Assembly (NCBI GenBank): GCA_005887685.1
Contig: VBHJ01000008.1
Span: 12,337 to 46,032, forward strand
Source: Chloroflexota bacterium
GTDB lineage: Bacteria > Chloroflexota > Dormibacteria > Dormibacterales > Dormibacteraceae
Length of the DNA: 33,696 nucleotides
Reading direction: 5' to 3'
Below the pieces are notes generated by a model. The model saw only the letters and a list, made by a program, of their open reading frames with translations, had not been told where the DNA came from and did no database searches. The position numbers and the translations under genes were made by a program. Shown one piece after another: positions 7,893 through 18,676 of this stretch. How positions within the stretch are numbered: position 1 is the stretch's first letter; the number at the start of each line of letters is the position of its first letter.

Positions 7893-10174
7893 TAAACCGC
7901 CTCCTTCGTCGCCAGCCATCTCTCCAGCACGGCCGCCACCACATGCAGCTTCACCGGCTTGGCGATGTGATCGTCCATCCCCGCCGCGAGACACCTCTCC
8001 CGCTCCCCCGCGACCATGTCCGCGGTCATCGCGATGATCGGCACGCGTCTCCCGCCCCGCTCGTTGTGCCGGATCTGCCGGCTTGCCTCATACCCATCCA
8101 TCTCCGGCATCTGGCAGTCCATCAGCACCGCGTCGTAGTGCCCCCGGCCCAGTATGTTGACCGCCTCCGCTCCCGTGGCCGCGACATCGCCGCGATAACC
8201 GAGCCGCTCGACCATGCGCAGCGCGACCTTCTGGTTCGCCGCGTTGTCGTCCACTACGAGAACGCGAGCGCGAGCGCGAGCGCCGCCAGCGTGCGGAGCG
8301 AGGGCATATGGTTCCGCCCCCACTTCGGGACCGCGGGCCGACAGCATCGTCTGGAGCGTGTCGAAGAGCTGGGACGGGCGCACCGGCTTGACGATCTCCA
8401 CGTCGACGCCCGGTATCGCGCTGTCGGAATGGCCCGCCGACGTGAGCAGGATCACTGCGATGTCACGCAACCGTTCATCGCTCCGCATCGCGGCCGCGAC
8501 GGCGGCCCCATCCATCTCGGGCATCATCAGGTCGACGATCGCGACCTCGAACGGATCCTCGCCGGTCATTGCGCGGCTCATCTCGCGCAACCCCTCGCGG
8601 GCAGATTCGAAGCCTTGCCCGCGCATGCCCCACGAGTGCATGTAGCGCTCGAGGATCGCGCGGTTCGTTTTGTTGTCGTCGATGATCGCGACCTTCGTAC
8701 CCGCGAGGCGACCGCTCGGACGCGCCGCGCGGGGCCGCGCGGCCGCCTCGCGGAAAAGTGACGTAAACCAGAAGCGGCTCCCTTTGCCCTTCTCGCTGTC
8801 GACGCCGATCTCGCCTCCCATGAGCTGCGCGAGCATGCGCGCGATCGCGAGCCCCAGGCCGGTGCCGCCGTGGCGCCGCGTGGTCGAGCTGTCGAGCTGC
8901 GAGTAGACGGCAAAGATTTGCCCCGCCTCTTCCCGGGTGAGGCCGATGCCTGTGTCCTGGACCTCGAACTCGACGGCGACCCCCGGCCCCTTCGTCTCGT
9001 GCGGGCGCGCGCGCACCACGACCTCACCCGAGTCGGTGAACTTGACCGCGTTTCCGATCAGGTTGATCAACACCTGGCGCAGCCGGCCCGGATCTCCTAT
9101 CACGAGGTCGGGCACGCCCGGCTCGATGTCGAGCACGAGCTCGATGCCTTTGTTGACCGCCGCTTCGGCGAACAGCTCGACCGCCTCCTCCACCACGTAG
9201 CGCGGGCTGAACTCGAGCGTTTCGAGCCGGACCCGGCCGGCCTCGATTCGCGAGAAATCGAGGATGTCGTTGATGATCTCGAGCAGCGCGTCGCCAGACG
9301 CCCGAATCGTCTCCGCGTACTCCCTCTGCTCGGCTGTCAGCTCCGTGTCCATCAGAAGGCCAGTCATACCGATCACGCCGCTGAGCGGTGTCCGGATCTC
9401 GTGGCTCATCGTGGCCAGGAACTCGGACTTGAGTCGCGTCAGCTCCTGCAGGTCCTGGTTGCGCTGCGACAGGTCCGAGAGGAGCACTGACTTCTCGAGC
9501 TCGGCCTTGATCGCAACCTGCCTGTTCTGCTCCAGCTGCGCGACAACGCGCCGCACGAGGATTCCAAACACGACCAGGGAGAGGGCCTCGAGCACGGCCG
9601 CGGCCGGGTCGCCTGAGGCCGGGTTGACGAAGGTGACCAAGACGAGGTCCGCGATCGCGAGCGCCGCGCCGACGGCGAACTCGATCGTCGTGTAGTAGAG
9701 CGCGAGAAAGATCAGCGGCAGCAGCACGAACGGGAAGGACCGCACGATGCTGAGCCCGAACTGGATCTCGAGGGCAAAGGCCACGGCGAGGCCGCCGATC
9801 GGCGAGATGGCGTGCAGGTAACGCGGGATCCGCTCCCAGGGCAGGACGACCAGCGCGCTTCCCAGCGCCGTGATGACGACCGACGCGACGACCCCGAAAA
9901 CAGTGCCGTCGGCCCAAAGCGGATACAACGCGAGCACGAACCCGCCGACGACGGGGACCGCCGTGACGATCCGGCTGTGGGCCGGGGTGTCGATCTCGGC
10001 CAGAGGGATGAGGACGAGCGCAACGCCGACCGCCATCGCGCCGGCCAGGGCGAGAGAGGTGGTGACGGCGGCGAAACCATGAAGGCTGACGAGGCCGACG
10101 ATCGCGAGCCCCAGGAACGGGTAGACGCGGCGGCTCAGTCCGTCGGCCTGGAGGGGGGTGCTCGGATGACTCAA
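7892..10174 (-). CDS. Membrane hybrid histidine kinase with two receivers
   Basis: 760 residues from a TTG start at 10174. An N-terminal membrane part (about 18-210) contains several hydrophobic helices and no large extracytoplasmic domain, followed by a coiled coil (212-245). HisKA has His258 in [13 protein letters not shown]. HATPase_c has the N-box NLIGNAVKF (371-379), DTGIG (Asp407) and GGTGLGLAI (436-444). Two receivers follow: the first with IIDDN and Asp548, the second with VVDDN and Asp686 ([11 protein letters not shown]), ending in a KPV motif. There is no HPt domain, unlike BarA/ArcB, so phosphate must pass to a separate HPt or be consumed internally. The linker between receivers is Arg/Ala-rich, encoded by a short gcgagc repeat near 8265. 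It is transcribed alone and converges on the SpoIIE-type gene; the ligand is unknown. Confidence 0.93.
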   Translation of the reverse strand: MSHPSTPLQADGLSRRVYPFLGLAIVGLVSLHGFAAVTTSLALAGAMAVGVALVLIPLAEIDTPAHSRIVTAVPVVGGFVLALYPLWADGTVFGVVASVVITALGSALVVLPWERIPRYLHAISPIGGLAVAFALEIQFGLSIVRSFPFVLLPLIFLALYYTTIEFAVGAALAIADLVLVTFVNPASGDPAAAVLEALSLVVFGILVRRVVAQLEQNRQVAIKAELEKSVLLSDLSQRNQDLQELTRLKSEFLATMSHEIRTPLSGVIGMTGLLMDTELTAEQREYAETIRASGDALLEIINDILDFSRIEAGRVRLETLEFSPRYVVEEAVELFAEAAVNKGIELVLDIEPGVPDLVIGDPGRLRQVLINLIGNAVKFTDSGEVVVRARPHETKGPGVAVEFEVQDTGIGLTREEAGQIFAVYSQLDSSTTRRHGGTGLGLAIARMLAQLMGGEIGVDSEKGKGSRFWFTSLFREAAARPRAARPSGRLAGTKVAIIDDNKTNRAILERYMHSWGMRGQGFESAREGLREMSRAMTGEDPFEVAIVDLMMPEMDGAAVAAAMRSDERLRDIAVILLTSAGHSDSAIPGVDVEIVKPVRPSQLFDTLQTMLSARGPEVGAEPYALAPHAGGARARARVLVVDDNAANQKVALRMVERLGYRGDVAATGAEAVNILGRGHYDAVLMDCQMPEMDGYEASRQIRHNERGGRRVPIIAMTADMVAGERERCLAAGMDDHIAKPVKLHVVAAVLERWLATKEAV

Positions 10175-10392
10175 TCTCGGCAGCCGGGCCGAAGCTTACA
10201 CAACGTAGCCACGCTTTGTACTTGGGCGCACCCCCCTCCCCGGTGCCGTTTGCGACTTCTTTTAAGGGGGCTGAAGCGCTGCCTGGCGTCGATACACTTT
10301 GTCGCCTGCGCACGTTCCATCCCGCCAGGGGGGGCGAGGCATCAGGGGTATTGCCAGGGGCCGGTTCGGAGTCTGTCTCGTGGACTCGGGTC

Positions 10393-12753
10393 TTGGTGCG
10401 CCGGGCCACGCCGTTTGCCGCGCTGGCGGCCATCTTCGCGGTCCAGGCCCTGGCCGACGCGCAGCCGGTGGTCGCGTTCCCCCTCTACCTCGCGGTGGTG
10501 CTTCTCGTCTCGCTCCGGCAGAACCGGGCCGAGTCGATTGCGGTGGTGGCGGTCGCCGCGATGGCGGTGCTGTTCCTGCCACTCGCGACCGCAGGCCAGG
10601 CGTCGGACATCGCGGCCGCGGTGCTGCTCGCCGCCGTGCTGATCGGCGTCGCCATCACGATGAGCGTGCTCAGCACACATTCGCGCGAGAGCGCGGCCGA
10701 GACGCAGCGCCGGCTCACTGAGCTGGCGGCGGCGGAGCGCCGTCTGCGGGCCACGCTGGATTCAGCCGACCAGGGCCTTGGGCTGGTCGACCTCCACGGG
10801 AGGTGGATGCAGGCCAACGAACCGTTGATCGCGATCCTCGGACGCAGCAACGACGACCTGGTGCAGACCACGCTCGCCGAGGTCACGGCGGCGAAGGATC
10901 GCGCCGCGCTCGCGGCCGCGCTTGTCCTGCTGCGCAATGGAGACCTCGTGCGCTGGGAAGCGGAGATCAGCCAGGCGCGGCCCGATGGCACGGAAGTGCC
11001 GGTCGGCATTCTTGTCGTCAAGCTCCCGAACACCGCCACGGGCGAACCGGTCCTGCTCGTGCAGGAACGCGACAACTCCGCCCGCAGGCGGACCGACGCG
11101 CTGCGGGATTGCGCAGCCGCCATCAGGCAGGTCATCGTCACGTCGCCTTCGGTCGAGCACGGCATGCCGCAGATCCTCGGCGCGTTCTGCAACTCCCTCG
11201 AACCCAAGTTGGCCCTTTACTGGGGGGTCGATTCCGATCGCCAGACCCTGCGGGTGCGCCACAGCTCGACCGTCTCGAGCGCGGTCCTCGAGGGTTTCGT
11301 GCACGCCAGCCGCGGCCATCCGACCGCAAGCGGCGTCGGGCTGGTCGGTCGGGTCTGGCAGGCAGGGCTGCTGGCGGCCGAAGAGGACCTCGAGCGCGCG
11401 GCCGATGACAAGAGGGTGGCCGCCGCGCGATCCGCGGGCCTTCGCTCGGCGGTCGCCTTCCCGGTCGTGGATACAGGTGAGGTGATCGGCGTCGTCGAAC
11501 TGTTGGCGGAACGGGTTCGGAACCCCCAGGACGACGAGGTGACGATGCTCGCCGGCATCGGCGTCGAGATCGGACAGTTCACCCGTCGCTCGGAGACCTC
11601 CCAGGCGCTGCGCCGGAGCGAGGCGGATCACCGAGCGATCTTCGAGCGCTCACCCATCGGTATCGCGCGAATCAGCGCCGACGGTGAGCTGTTGGAGGCC
11701 AACCCCTCGCTTCTCCAGATGCTCGAGCACGACGCTGAAGAGATGCGCACCACAGTGTGGCCCGACCTGATGCGCGCTTACGACCAGGCGGCCTCGCGCC
11801 AGCGCAAGGCGACATTCCTGGCCGGCATCACGGACGGCAGCAGCGTCCAGGTGCGCGCGGCGACGGGCGCCGGCAACTGGCTGTGGCTGCAGCTGACCGC
11901 GACCTCGATCCCCGACTCGAGCGGCCGCCCCGAGCACGTACTGCTGATGATCGAAGACGTCACCACGGTGCGCGAGACCTCCGACAAGCTGGCCGAGTCG
12001 CTCGAGGCGCAGCGAGAGGCCAACGCGAACCTCGAGAAGATCGATCACACCAAGAGCGAGTTCCTCAGCATCGTGAGCCACGAGTTCAGGACAGCCCTGA
12101 CGGGCATCCAGGGCTTCAGCGAGCTCATTCGGGACGGCGGGCTGGAGGCGGACGAGGTGCGCGCTTACGGCGGCTACATATTCAATGACGCGGACCGGGT
12201 GAACCGCCTCATCGGCGACATGCTCGACCTCGACCGCATGGAGTCGGGCCGCATGACGATGCGGACGGCAGACGTCGACGTCAACGACATCCTGATGGAG
12301 GCCATCGCCCGTGCCACCTCATCGGCGGTCGCGGTCGAGTTCAAATCCGACCTCGACCCGCGGCTGCCCATCGTGGCCGGCGACCGAGACCGGCTGATCC
12401 AGGTCATCAGCAACCTCGTCAACAACGCGGTCAAGTACTCGCCCGAGGGTGGCACCGTCACCCTGACCAGCCGGGCCGAGGGCCACTTCGCCCTGATCAG
12501 CGTGACGGACACCGGCATCGGCATCCCCGCCGAAGACATCGGCCATGTGTTCGAGCGCTTCCGGCGGGTGCGCAGCGGCATCGCCCAGTCGATTCCCGGG
12601 ACTGGCCTCGGCCTCACGATCGTTAAGCAGATCGTGGAGATGCACGGAGGCAAGATCTGGGTGGAAAGCGCGCTGGGCCACGGCTCGTCCTTCCACTTCA
12701 CGGTCCCCCTGACCCCCGAAGGCGCCAGCGCCGTGCAGCTCCGGCATGCCTGA
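10393..12753 (+). CDS. PAS/GAF sensor histidine kinase with membrane N-terminus
   Basis: About 786 residues if started at TTG 10393 (GTG 10396 and TTG 10351 are alternatives). The frame is open back to 10216, but the upstream part is Pro/Gly-rich and unlike a protein N-terminus, and a weak promoter-like pair (CTGAAG 10271, TACACT 10293) lies inside it. Order: three or four membrane helices (about 5-90), coiled coil, PAS (about 105-235), GAF (about 240-400), second PAS (about 405-530), HisKA with His563 in SIVSHEFRTALTG, then HATPase_c with NLVNNAVKYSPEGG, DTGIGIP and GTGLGLTIVKQIV. The H-box has Ala where Pro is usual (RTALTG). There is no receiver of its own; the next gene, overlapping by 8 bp, is a single-domain receiver and the probable partner. 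Confidence 0.88.
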   Translation: MVRRATPFAALAAIFAVQALADAQPVVAFPLYLAVVLLVSLRQNRAESIAVVAVAAMAVLFLPLATAGQASDIAAAVLLAAVLIGVAITMSVLSTHSRESAAETQRRLTELAAAERRLRATLDSADQGLGLVDLHGRWMQANEPLIAILGRSNDDLVQTTLAEVTAAKDRAALAAALVLLRNGDLVRWEAEISQARPDGTEVPVGILVVKLPNTATGEPVLLVQERDNSARRRTDALRDCAAAIRQVIVTSPSVEHGMPQILGAFCNSLEPKLALYWGVDSDRQTLRVRHSSTVSSAVLEGFVHASRGHPTASGVGLVGRVWQAGLLAAEEDLERAADDKRVAAARSAGLRSAVAFPVVDTGEVIGVVELLAERVRNPQDDEVTMLAGIGVEIGQFTRRSETSQALRRSEADHRAIFERSPIGIARISADGELLEANPSLLQMLEHDAEEMRTTVWPDLMRAYDQAASRQRKATFLAGITDGSSVQVRAATGAGNWLWLQLTATSIPDSSGRPEHVLLMIEDVTTVRETSDKLAESLEAQREANANLEKIDHTKSEFLSIVSHEFRTALTGIQGFSELIRDGGLEADEVRAYGGYIFNDADRVNRLIGDMLDLDRMESGRMTMRTADVDVNDILMEAIARATSSAVAVEFKSDLDPRLPIVAGDRDRLIQVISNLVNNAVKYSPEGGTVTLTSRAEGHFALISVTDTGIGIPAEDIGHVFERFRRVRSGIAQSIPGTGLGLTIVKQIVEMHGGKIWVESALGHGSSFHFTVPLTPEGASAVQLRHA

Positions 12754-13140
12754 GGTAGGCGCCAATGGGATGCGGACCCCCACGTTCCGGGTGCTGGTGG
12801 CCGACGACAACGAGGTCGCGCAGAGGCTGTGCAAGCGCGTGCTCGAGAAGGCGGGGTACCCGGTGTTGATCGCCGCCGACGGGCTGCAGGCGGTCGACAT
12901 CGCGTTGAGGGAGCGCCCGGAGATGATCCTGATGGACGTCGCGATGCCCGGCATCGACGGGCTGGAGGCCATGCGGCGGATCAAGACCGAGATTCCGGCC
13001 ATGCCCATCGTGATCGCGAGCGCGCACTCGATGTCCAGTGACCGCGAGCGATTCCTGGCCGCCGGCGCCGACAACGTGCTCAGCAAGCCATTCAGGCTCG
13101 CCGACCTGATCTCCATCGTCGAGCAGCTGGCGAGCGTGAA

Positions 13141-13144
<4 letters not shown>
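12746..13144 (+). CDS. Single-domain CheY-like response regulator
   Basis: 132 residues consisting only of a receiver domain: acidic pocket ADDNE (Asp20-21), phosphoacceptor Asp64 (LMDVAMPGIDG), Ser92 and Lys114 (SKPF). There is no output domain. The start ATG 12746 overlaps the sensor kinase by 8 bp; a second in-frame ATG (codon 9) is possible. Its stop overlaps the GTG of the Ser/Thr kinase gene. Known for single-domain receivers: they act by protein-protein contact or as phosphorelay intermediates. The operon layout suggests it links the PAS/GAF kinase to the Ser/Thr kinase, which is inference. Confidence 0.93.
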
Positions 13145-14826
<1,682 letters not shown>

Positions 14827-14847
14827 TCGTCCCTAGCATCTGACTGG

Positions 14848-14868
14848 CGGCCGGGGTCCCCCCGGCCG
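14848..14868 (+). terminator. GC-rich hairpin after the Ser/Thr kinase gene
   Basis: A perfect 9-bp stem CGGCCGGGG/CCCCGGCCG with a TCC loop begins 21 bp after the kinase stop. No T-run follows, so this is a hairpin of intrinsic-terminator type at best, possibly a 3' stabiliser. Confidence 0.5.
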
Positions 14869-14892
14869 GTTCCCTCCCATTCTGTAAAAGGG

Positions 14893-14924
14893 GAAGGCCC
14901 TCCACCGGGGGGCAGAGGACCTTC
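14893..14924 (+). other. Second hairpin in the 14827-15035 gap
   Basis: Arms GAAGGCCCTC and GAGGACCTTC pair over ten positions with one C-A mismatch around a 12-nt loop containing a G-run. It is followed by a purine-rich stretch (AAGGAGGGAGGG) that is not placed before any start codon. It could be a second terminator, an attenuator or a non-coding RNA element; function not known. Confidence 0.4.
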
Positions 14925-14949
14925 AGAAAGGAGGGAGGGCGAACTTGGA

Positions 14950-14970
14950 GCGCCAAAACTGGCGCCAAAA
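14950..14970. promoter_or_regulatory. Direct repeat GCGCCAAAA, possible operator upstream of the glycosyltransferase
   Basis: GCGCCAAAA occurs at 14950-14958 and 14962-14970, 12 bp apart, the second within the palindrome TGGCGCCA. The site lies about 55-75 bp upstream of a TACATT -10-like box and 66 bp before the glycosyltransferase start, a plausible regulator position. Nothing else in the window carries the motif that I noticed. Confidence 0.35.
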
Positions 14971-15022
14971 TCCATATTACCCCCGAGCGGTCCCGCGCGC
15001 GCGGCTGAGTTCAGTCCTCTCT

Positions 15023-15028
15023 TACATT
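15023..15028 (+). promoter_or_regulatory. -10-like TACATT close to the GTG start of the glycosyltransferase gene
   Basis: TACATT ends 7 bp before the GTG at 15036, so a transcript started at the normal distance would be leaderless or nearly so. No Shine-Dalgarno is seen before this GTG, which fits. No clear -35 box was found. Confidence 0.3.
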
Positions 15029-15035
15029 TCTCTAT

Positions 15036-16181
15036 GTGGCCAGATTCGCGATCGACGTGACCGCCTGCTGGCGGCCCCAGCGGGTCGGAATGCTCACGGT
15101 GGCGCTGGAGCTCTCCCGGGCCCTGGTCGCGGCCGGCCGGGCATCCGACCAGTTCGTCCTGCTCTGCAGCCGGGAGCGACCCCCCTCGCTCCAGGACCTT
15201 GAGTGCGAGGCGGTGCTGTCGCCGTACCGGCACGAGCTGGTCCTGAAGGCGCGCTGGCTGCCCGCGGTCGAGCCCCAGCTCGAGTGCGACGCCATCCTTT
15301 ATCCCTACTGGCCGAGCCCGCCCTTCCGCCGCCCCGGGGCGCCCCCGACCGCGGTCTTCGTCCACGACCTGGCCTTCCGCCTGCGCCCGTCCGAGGTTCC
15401 CTGGCAGCAGCGCCTGTACTTCCGCACCGTGCTGCCGCCGGCATTGCGCGGAGCCGCCGCCGTGCTGGTTCCATCCGAGGCGACGCGGCGCGACCTGGTG
15501 CAGCTGTACCGCATCCCCGGGCTCGAGCAGAAGGTGCAGGTGATCCAGGAGGGGTTGCCCGAGCAGGTCTCGGCCGGACAACTGCCCGAGGGCGTCGAGC
15601 CCGGGTTCATCCTGGCGGTCGGGACCATCGAGCCGCGCAAGAACTATCCCCGACTTCTCGCCGCCTACCGCCAGCTGCGCGGCCGCCACGGCGCGCTGCC
15701 TTTCATCATCAACGGGCGCCCCGGCGTGCCGCAGCTCGTCATCGCGGGGCGGCCGGGTTGGGCGTATGGGGACACGATCCAGCGCATCGGTGCGGAGCCT
15801 GGCGTCCGGTATCTCGGACACGTCGACGAGCCGACGCTCGCGGCGCTCTACCAGTCCGCGTCAGTGCTTGCCTTTCCTTCGCTCTACGAGGGATTCGGCC
15901 TGCCTTTGCTGGAGGCGATGGCGCACGGTGTGCCGGCGGTCGTAGGCGCGGCGGGCGCGCTTCCCGAGCTTGCGCTGGGTGCGGCCATCTCGGTCAACGC
16001 CGAGGACCCGAACGACATCGCGGGCGCGCTCGAGCGCTTGCTCGCCGACGAAGGACTGCGCAAGAAGCTTGGCGAGGAAGGGATGCGGCGCGCCAGGGGT
16101 TATACCTGGGCGAATGCCGCGGAGCGCACCCTCGACATCCTGCGGCGCATCGGCCACACATCTCAGAAGAAGGCGGCCTAG
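15036..16181 (+). CDS. GT4-family glycosyltransferase
   Basis: 381 residues, two Rossmann halves of the GT-B fold. The N-half begins RFAIDVTACW and includes FVHDLAF (108-114). The C-half has the donor-site signature VGTIEPRKNY (195-204), then the retaining-GT4 motif SLYEGFGLPLLEAMAHGVP with Glu285 and Glu293 in E-x7-E spacing. Length is typical. Known role: transfer of a sugar from a nucleotide donor, usually to build polysaccharide, glycolipid or LPS-like material at the cytosolic face of the membrane; donor and acceptor cannot be read from sequence. The start is GTG 15036 without a visible Shine-Dalgarno; an overlapping ATG at 15034 is in another frame. The next gene begins directly after its TAG, so the two are in one operon. 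Confidence 0.92.
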   Translation: MARFAIDVTACWRPQRVGMLTVALELSRALVAAGRASDQFVLLCSRERPPSLQDLECEAVLSPYRHELVLKARWLPAVEPQLECDAILYPYWPSPPFRRPGAPPTAVFVHDLAFRLRPSEVPWQQRLYFRTVLPPALRGAAAVLVPSEATRRDLVQLYRIPGLEQKVQVIQEGLPEQVSAGQLPEGVEPGFILAVGTIEPRKNYPRLLAAYRQLRGRHGALPFIINGRPGVPQLVIAGRPGWAYGDTIQRIGAEPGVRYLGHVDEPTLAALYQSASVLAFPSLYEGFGLPLLEAMAHGVPAVVGAAGALPELALGAAISVNAEDPNDIAGALERLLADEGLRKKLGEEGMRRARGYTWANAAERTLDILRRIGHTSQKKAA

Positions 16182-17783
16182 TTGAGCAACGCGATATCCG
16201 TCCACGTCAGGCTCGATGGTGGAAAGCACGACTACGCGCGGATGGCGCGGCCGCTGCTGCGGACCCTCGATGGGGGTCGGTTCCAGGTCCACCTTGACGG
16301 TGCTCTAGAGGGCCGGCAGGTCGCGCTCGTCGCCACGGATGAGCCGGTCCCCTCCGAGCATGCCTCGCAGCTGCGCGACTTCGTCCGTCGAGGCGGCGGC
16401 CTCGTGCTGCTGCACGGCACGCTGGCCGGGTGGTCGTCGTCAGACGCGATACGTGAGCTCGCGGGTTGGGTGCCGAGCGGCCCCGGCCCGCTGACCGAGC
16501 TTGTCGTCAGGCCCGACCCGGATCATCCCGTCACTCAGCGTCTCGATCCGGAATGGAAGGTGCGCGACGAGCTCTACCTGTCCGAAGGGCCCCCGCTGGA
16601 CGCAAAGGTCCTGCTGCGCACGAGCTGGAGATTCACGGAGCAGGTCGTCGCATACGAGCGGGCTTGCGGCGAGGGCCGGTTCATCTACCTGGGGCTCGGC
16701 CACGAGCCGTCGACCTACCAAGACCCGAATTTCCAGAGGCTCATCGGGCGGCTCCTGATGCTCGCCGCCGGAAGGCAGGCGGCCGAGTCGGTCGGCGTCG
16801 GCCTGCTCGGATACGGCGCCATCGGCCGCGAGCACGCCATGTCCATCACCGCAGTGAGCGGATTTCGCCTGGCCGGGGTCTGCGACCTTTCAGCCGAGCG
16901 GCGTGAGGCGGCCGCGCGCGATTGGCCGGTGCGCGTTCACGCCCACCAGGACGAGATGCTCAGCGATCCCGAGGTCGGCCTGGTCGTCGTCGGCACGCCG
17001 CCGAGCGCCCACGCAGACCCGGTCCTGGCGGCGCTGGACGCGGGCAAGCACGTCGTGTGTGAAAAGCCGTTCGGCCTGCACGTCGATGAGGTCGACCGGA
17101 TGATCGACGCCGCGGCCTCGCGAGGACTCGTGCTCACGGTGTTTCAGAGCCGGCGATGGGATCCCGACTATCTCGCCCTGCGCGATGTGGCGCGGTCCGG
17201 GCGGATCGGGGAGCCTTTCTACCTCGAGTCCTTCATCGGCGGTCACGATCATCCGTGCGACTTCTGGCACAGCCATGAGCCCATCTCCGGCGGAACCATC
17301 TACGACTGGGGCTCGCACTACTTCGACTGGATCCTGCAGCTGTTTCCGGACACGGTGCGCACGGTCACTGCCCAGGCGCACAAGCGCGTGTGGCACGACG
17401 TGACGAATTCAGACCAGGTTCGTGTCGATCTCACATTTGAGGGCGGCGCCCAGGCGATGTTCTTGCAGTCCGACATCGCCGCCGCGCGCAAGCCCAAGTG
17501 GTACCTCCTGGGCACGCAGGGAGCTGTGGTCGGCGAGTGGATCGACGGACCGGTGCCTTCAGATTTTCCCGCGCAGATCAAGGTGTTTCGCGCCGGCGGC
17601 GAAGAGATGCTGACGCTTCCGCCACGCGACGAGCACGGCTTCTATCGCAACCTGGCCGACCACCTCGCGTGGGGTGAACCGCTCGCCGTGAAAGCGGAGG
17701 ACGCGCGCCGTACGGTGGCGGTGATGGAGGCGGCCACCCGATCGATCGCGCAAGGCGGCGCCCAGATCAAGGTCGAGATATAG
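16182..17783 (+). CDS. ThuA-like domain fused to Gfo/Idh/MocA oxidoreductase
   Basis: 533 residues from TTG 16182, which directly follows the previous TAG, with AAGAAGG a suitable distance upstream. Residues 1-200 are ThuA-like (class I glutamine-amidotransferase-like fold): GGGLVLLHGTLAGW (71-84) and GEGRFIYLGLGHEPSTYQDPNF near 173-194. Residues about 203-533 form a complete NAD(P)-dependent Gfo/Idh/MocA enzyme: Rossmann LLGYGAIGREH (Gly210, Gly212, Gly215), CEKPFG (Glu294-Lys295-Pro296) and the GGTIYDWGSHYFDW region in the substrate domain. ThuA and Gfo/Idh/MocA proteins are often neighbours in sugar and glycoside oxidation loci; here they are one chain. The substrate is probably a sugar or glycoside, not identifiable. 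It sits between a glycosyltransferase and a second Gfo/Idh/MocA gene. Confidence 0.9.
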   Translation: MSNAISVHVRLDGGKHDYARMARPLLRTLDGGRFQVHLDGALEGRQVALVATDEPVPSEHASQLRDFVRRGGGLVLLHGTLAGWSSSDAIRELAGWVPSGPGPLTELVVRPDPDHPVTQRLDPEWKVRDELYLSEGPPLDAKVLLRTSWRFTEQVVAYERACGEGRFIYLGLGHEPSTYQDPNFQRLIGRLLMLAAGRQAAESVGVGLLGYGAIGREHAMSITAVSGFRLAGVCDLSAERREAAARDWPVRVHAHQDEMLSDPEVGLVVVGTPPSAHADPVLAALDAGKHVVCEKPFGLHVDEVDRMIDAAASRGLVLTVFQSRRWDPDYLALRDVARSGRIGEPFYLESFIGGHDHPCDFWHSHEPISGGTIYDWGSHYFDWILQLFPDTVRTVTAQAHKRVWHDVTNSDQVRVDLTFEGGAQAMFLQSDIAAARKPKWYLLGTQGAVVGEWIDGPVPSDFPAQIKVFRAGGEEMLTLPPRDEHGFYRNLADHLAWGEPLAVKAEDARRTVAVMEAATRSIAQGGAQIKVEI

Positions 17784-18676
17784 CCTCCCGCCGAATCGGC
17801 TGGGGCATCCTCGGCGCGGCATGGATCGCGGGCAAGGCCGTTCTTCCGGCGATCGATTCTTCGCGCAACGGCCGCGTCGTGGCGCTTGCCAGCAGGTCAC
17901 TCGACCGAGCGCGCGCGATGCTCGGCCCATATCGCGAGGCACGGTTGTGCGATTCGTACGATCAGCTGATCGAGCAGCGCGACGTGGATGCCGTCTACAT
18001 CCCGCTGGTCAACAACCTCCACCTGGAATGGACCCTGCGCGCGCTCGCCGCCGGCAAGCATGTGCTGTGCGAGAAGCCGCTCGGGATGAACGCGGTCGAG
18101 GCGGGGGACATGGCGGCGGCGGCGGACCGGGCGGGACGGCGGCTGATGGAAGCTTTCATGTATCGATTCGACCCGCGCATGGTGGATTTCGTCGAGTCGA
18201 TCCACGACCCACTTTACGTTCACGCTTCGTTTGGGTTTCGGTTGGAGCAGGGCACGAACTACCGCTTCCATTCCGCCCTGGGCGGCGGCGCGCTGCTCGA
18301 TGTCGGCTGCTACGTGGCCGGCGTCGCGCGCTGGATCATGGGCGAACCGCTCGACGTCATGGCCGAGGCACGAATGCGGAACGGAGTGGACATGACGACG
18401 AGCTCGCTGCTTGTGTTTGCCGGTGGACGCACCGCTTCGCTGTGGTGCAGCTTCGAGTCGCCGGAGGAACAGGAGGTGACCGTGATCGCGCGCGAACGGA
18501 TGCATCGCCGCGAACGCCCCTTCACACCGTCTGATGATCCCGCCGTGGCCTACCGGCTGATGATCGAGTCTTTCGCCGACAGCGTGCTCCATGACCTGCC
18601 CGTCGCCATCCCGCTCACCGAGTCGATCGCGAATATGAAGACCCTCGACCGGATTCGAGACGCGGCTAGGTTTTGA
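17780..18676 (+). CDS. Second Gfo/Idh/MocA-family oxidoreductase, start codon non-canonical or unresolved
   Basis: The NAD-binding N-terminus RRIGWGILGAAWIAGKAVLP is encoded from 17789, but the first in-frame ATG/GTG/TTG is the GTG at 17879, downstream of the whole glycine motif. I found no standard start in frame for at least 90 bp upstream. The only near-cognate codon at the expected place is ATA at 17780, overlapping the previous stop as ATATAG; with it the protein has 298 residues, a little short of the usual 330-350. Other family marks are present: LCEKPLGMNAVEA, a MEAFMYRFDPRM substrate-loop segment and GGGALLDVGCYVAGVARW. Note Cys-Tyr where His-Tyr is common. It pairs with the upstream fusion enzyme, possibly as a second oxidation or reduction step on a sugar. 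The 3' end overlaps the convergent gene by 11 bp. Confidence 0.8.
   Translation: MASRRIGWGILGAAWIAGKAVLPAIDSSRNGRVVALASRSLDRARAMLGPYREARLCDSYDQLIEQRDVDAVYIPLVNNLHLEWTLRALAAGKHVLCEKPLGMNAVEAGDMAAAADRAGRRLMEAFMYRFDPRMVDFVESIHDPLYVHASFGFRLEQGTNYRFHSALGGGALLDVGCYVAGVARWIMGEPLDVMAEARMRNGVDMTTSSLLVFAGGRTASLWCSFESPEEQEVTVIARERMHRRERPFTPSDDPAVAYRLMIESFADSVLHDLPVAIPLTESIANMKTLDRIRDAARF

Noticed and set aside
8262-8286. Short gcgagc repeat
   Set aside because: Coding low complexity (Arg-Ala linker between two receivers), not a mobile or regulatory repeat.
10216-10392. N-terminal extension of the PAS/GAF kinase to TTG 10216
   Set aside because: Pro/Gly/Cys-rich, unlike a membrane-protein N-terminus, and contains a promoter-like pair; kept as a possibility only.
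9024-10433. Minus-strand frame of 469 codons overlapping the hybrid kinase gene
   Set aside because: A shifted frame of the same gene, dominated by Arg, Gly, Pro and Ala and lacking the HisKA and receiver motifs found in the true frame.
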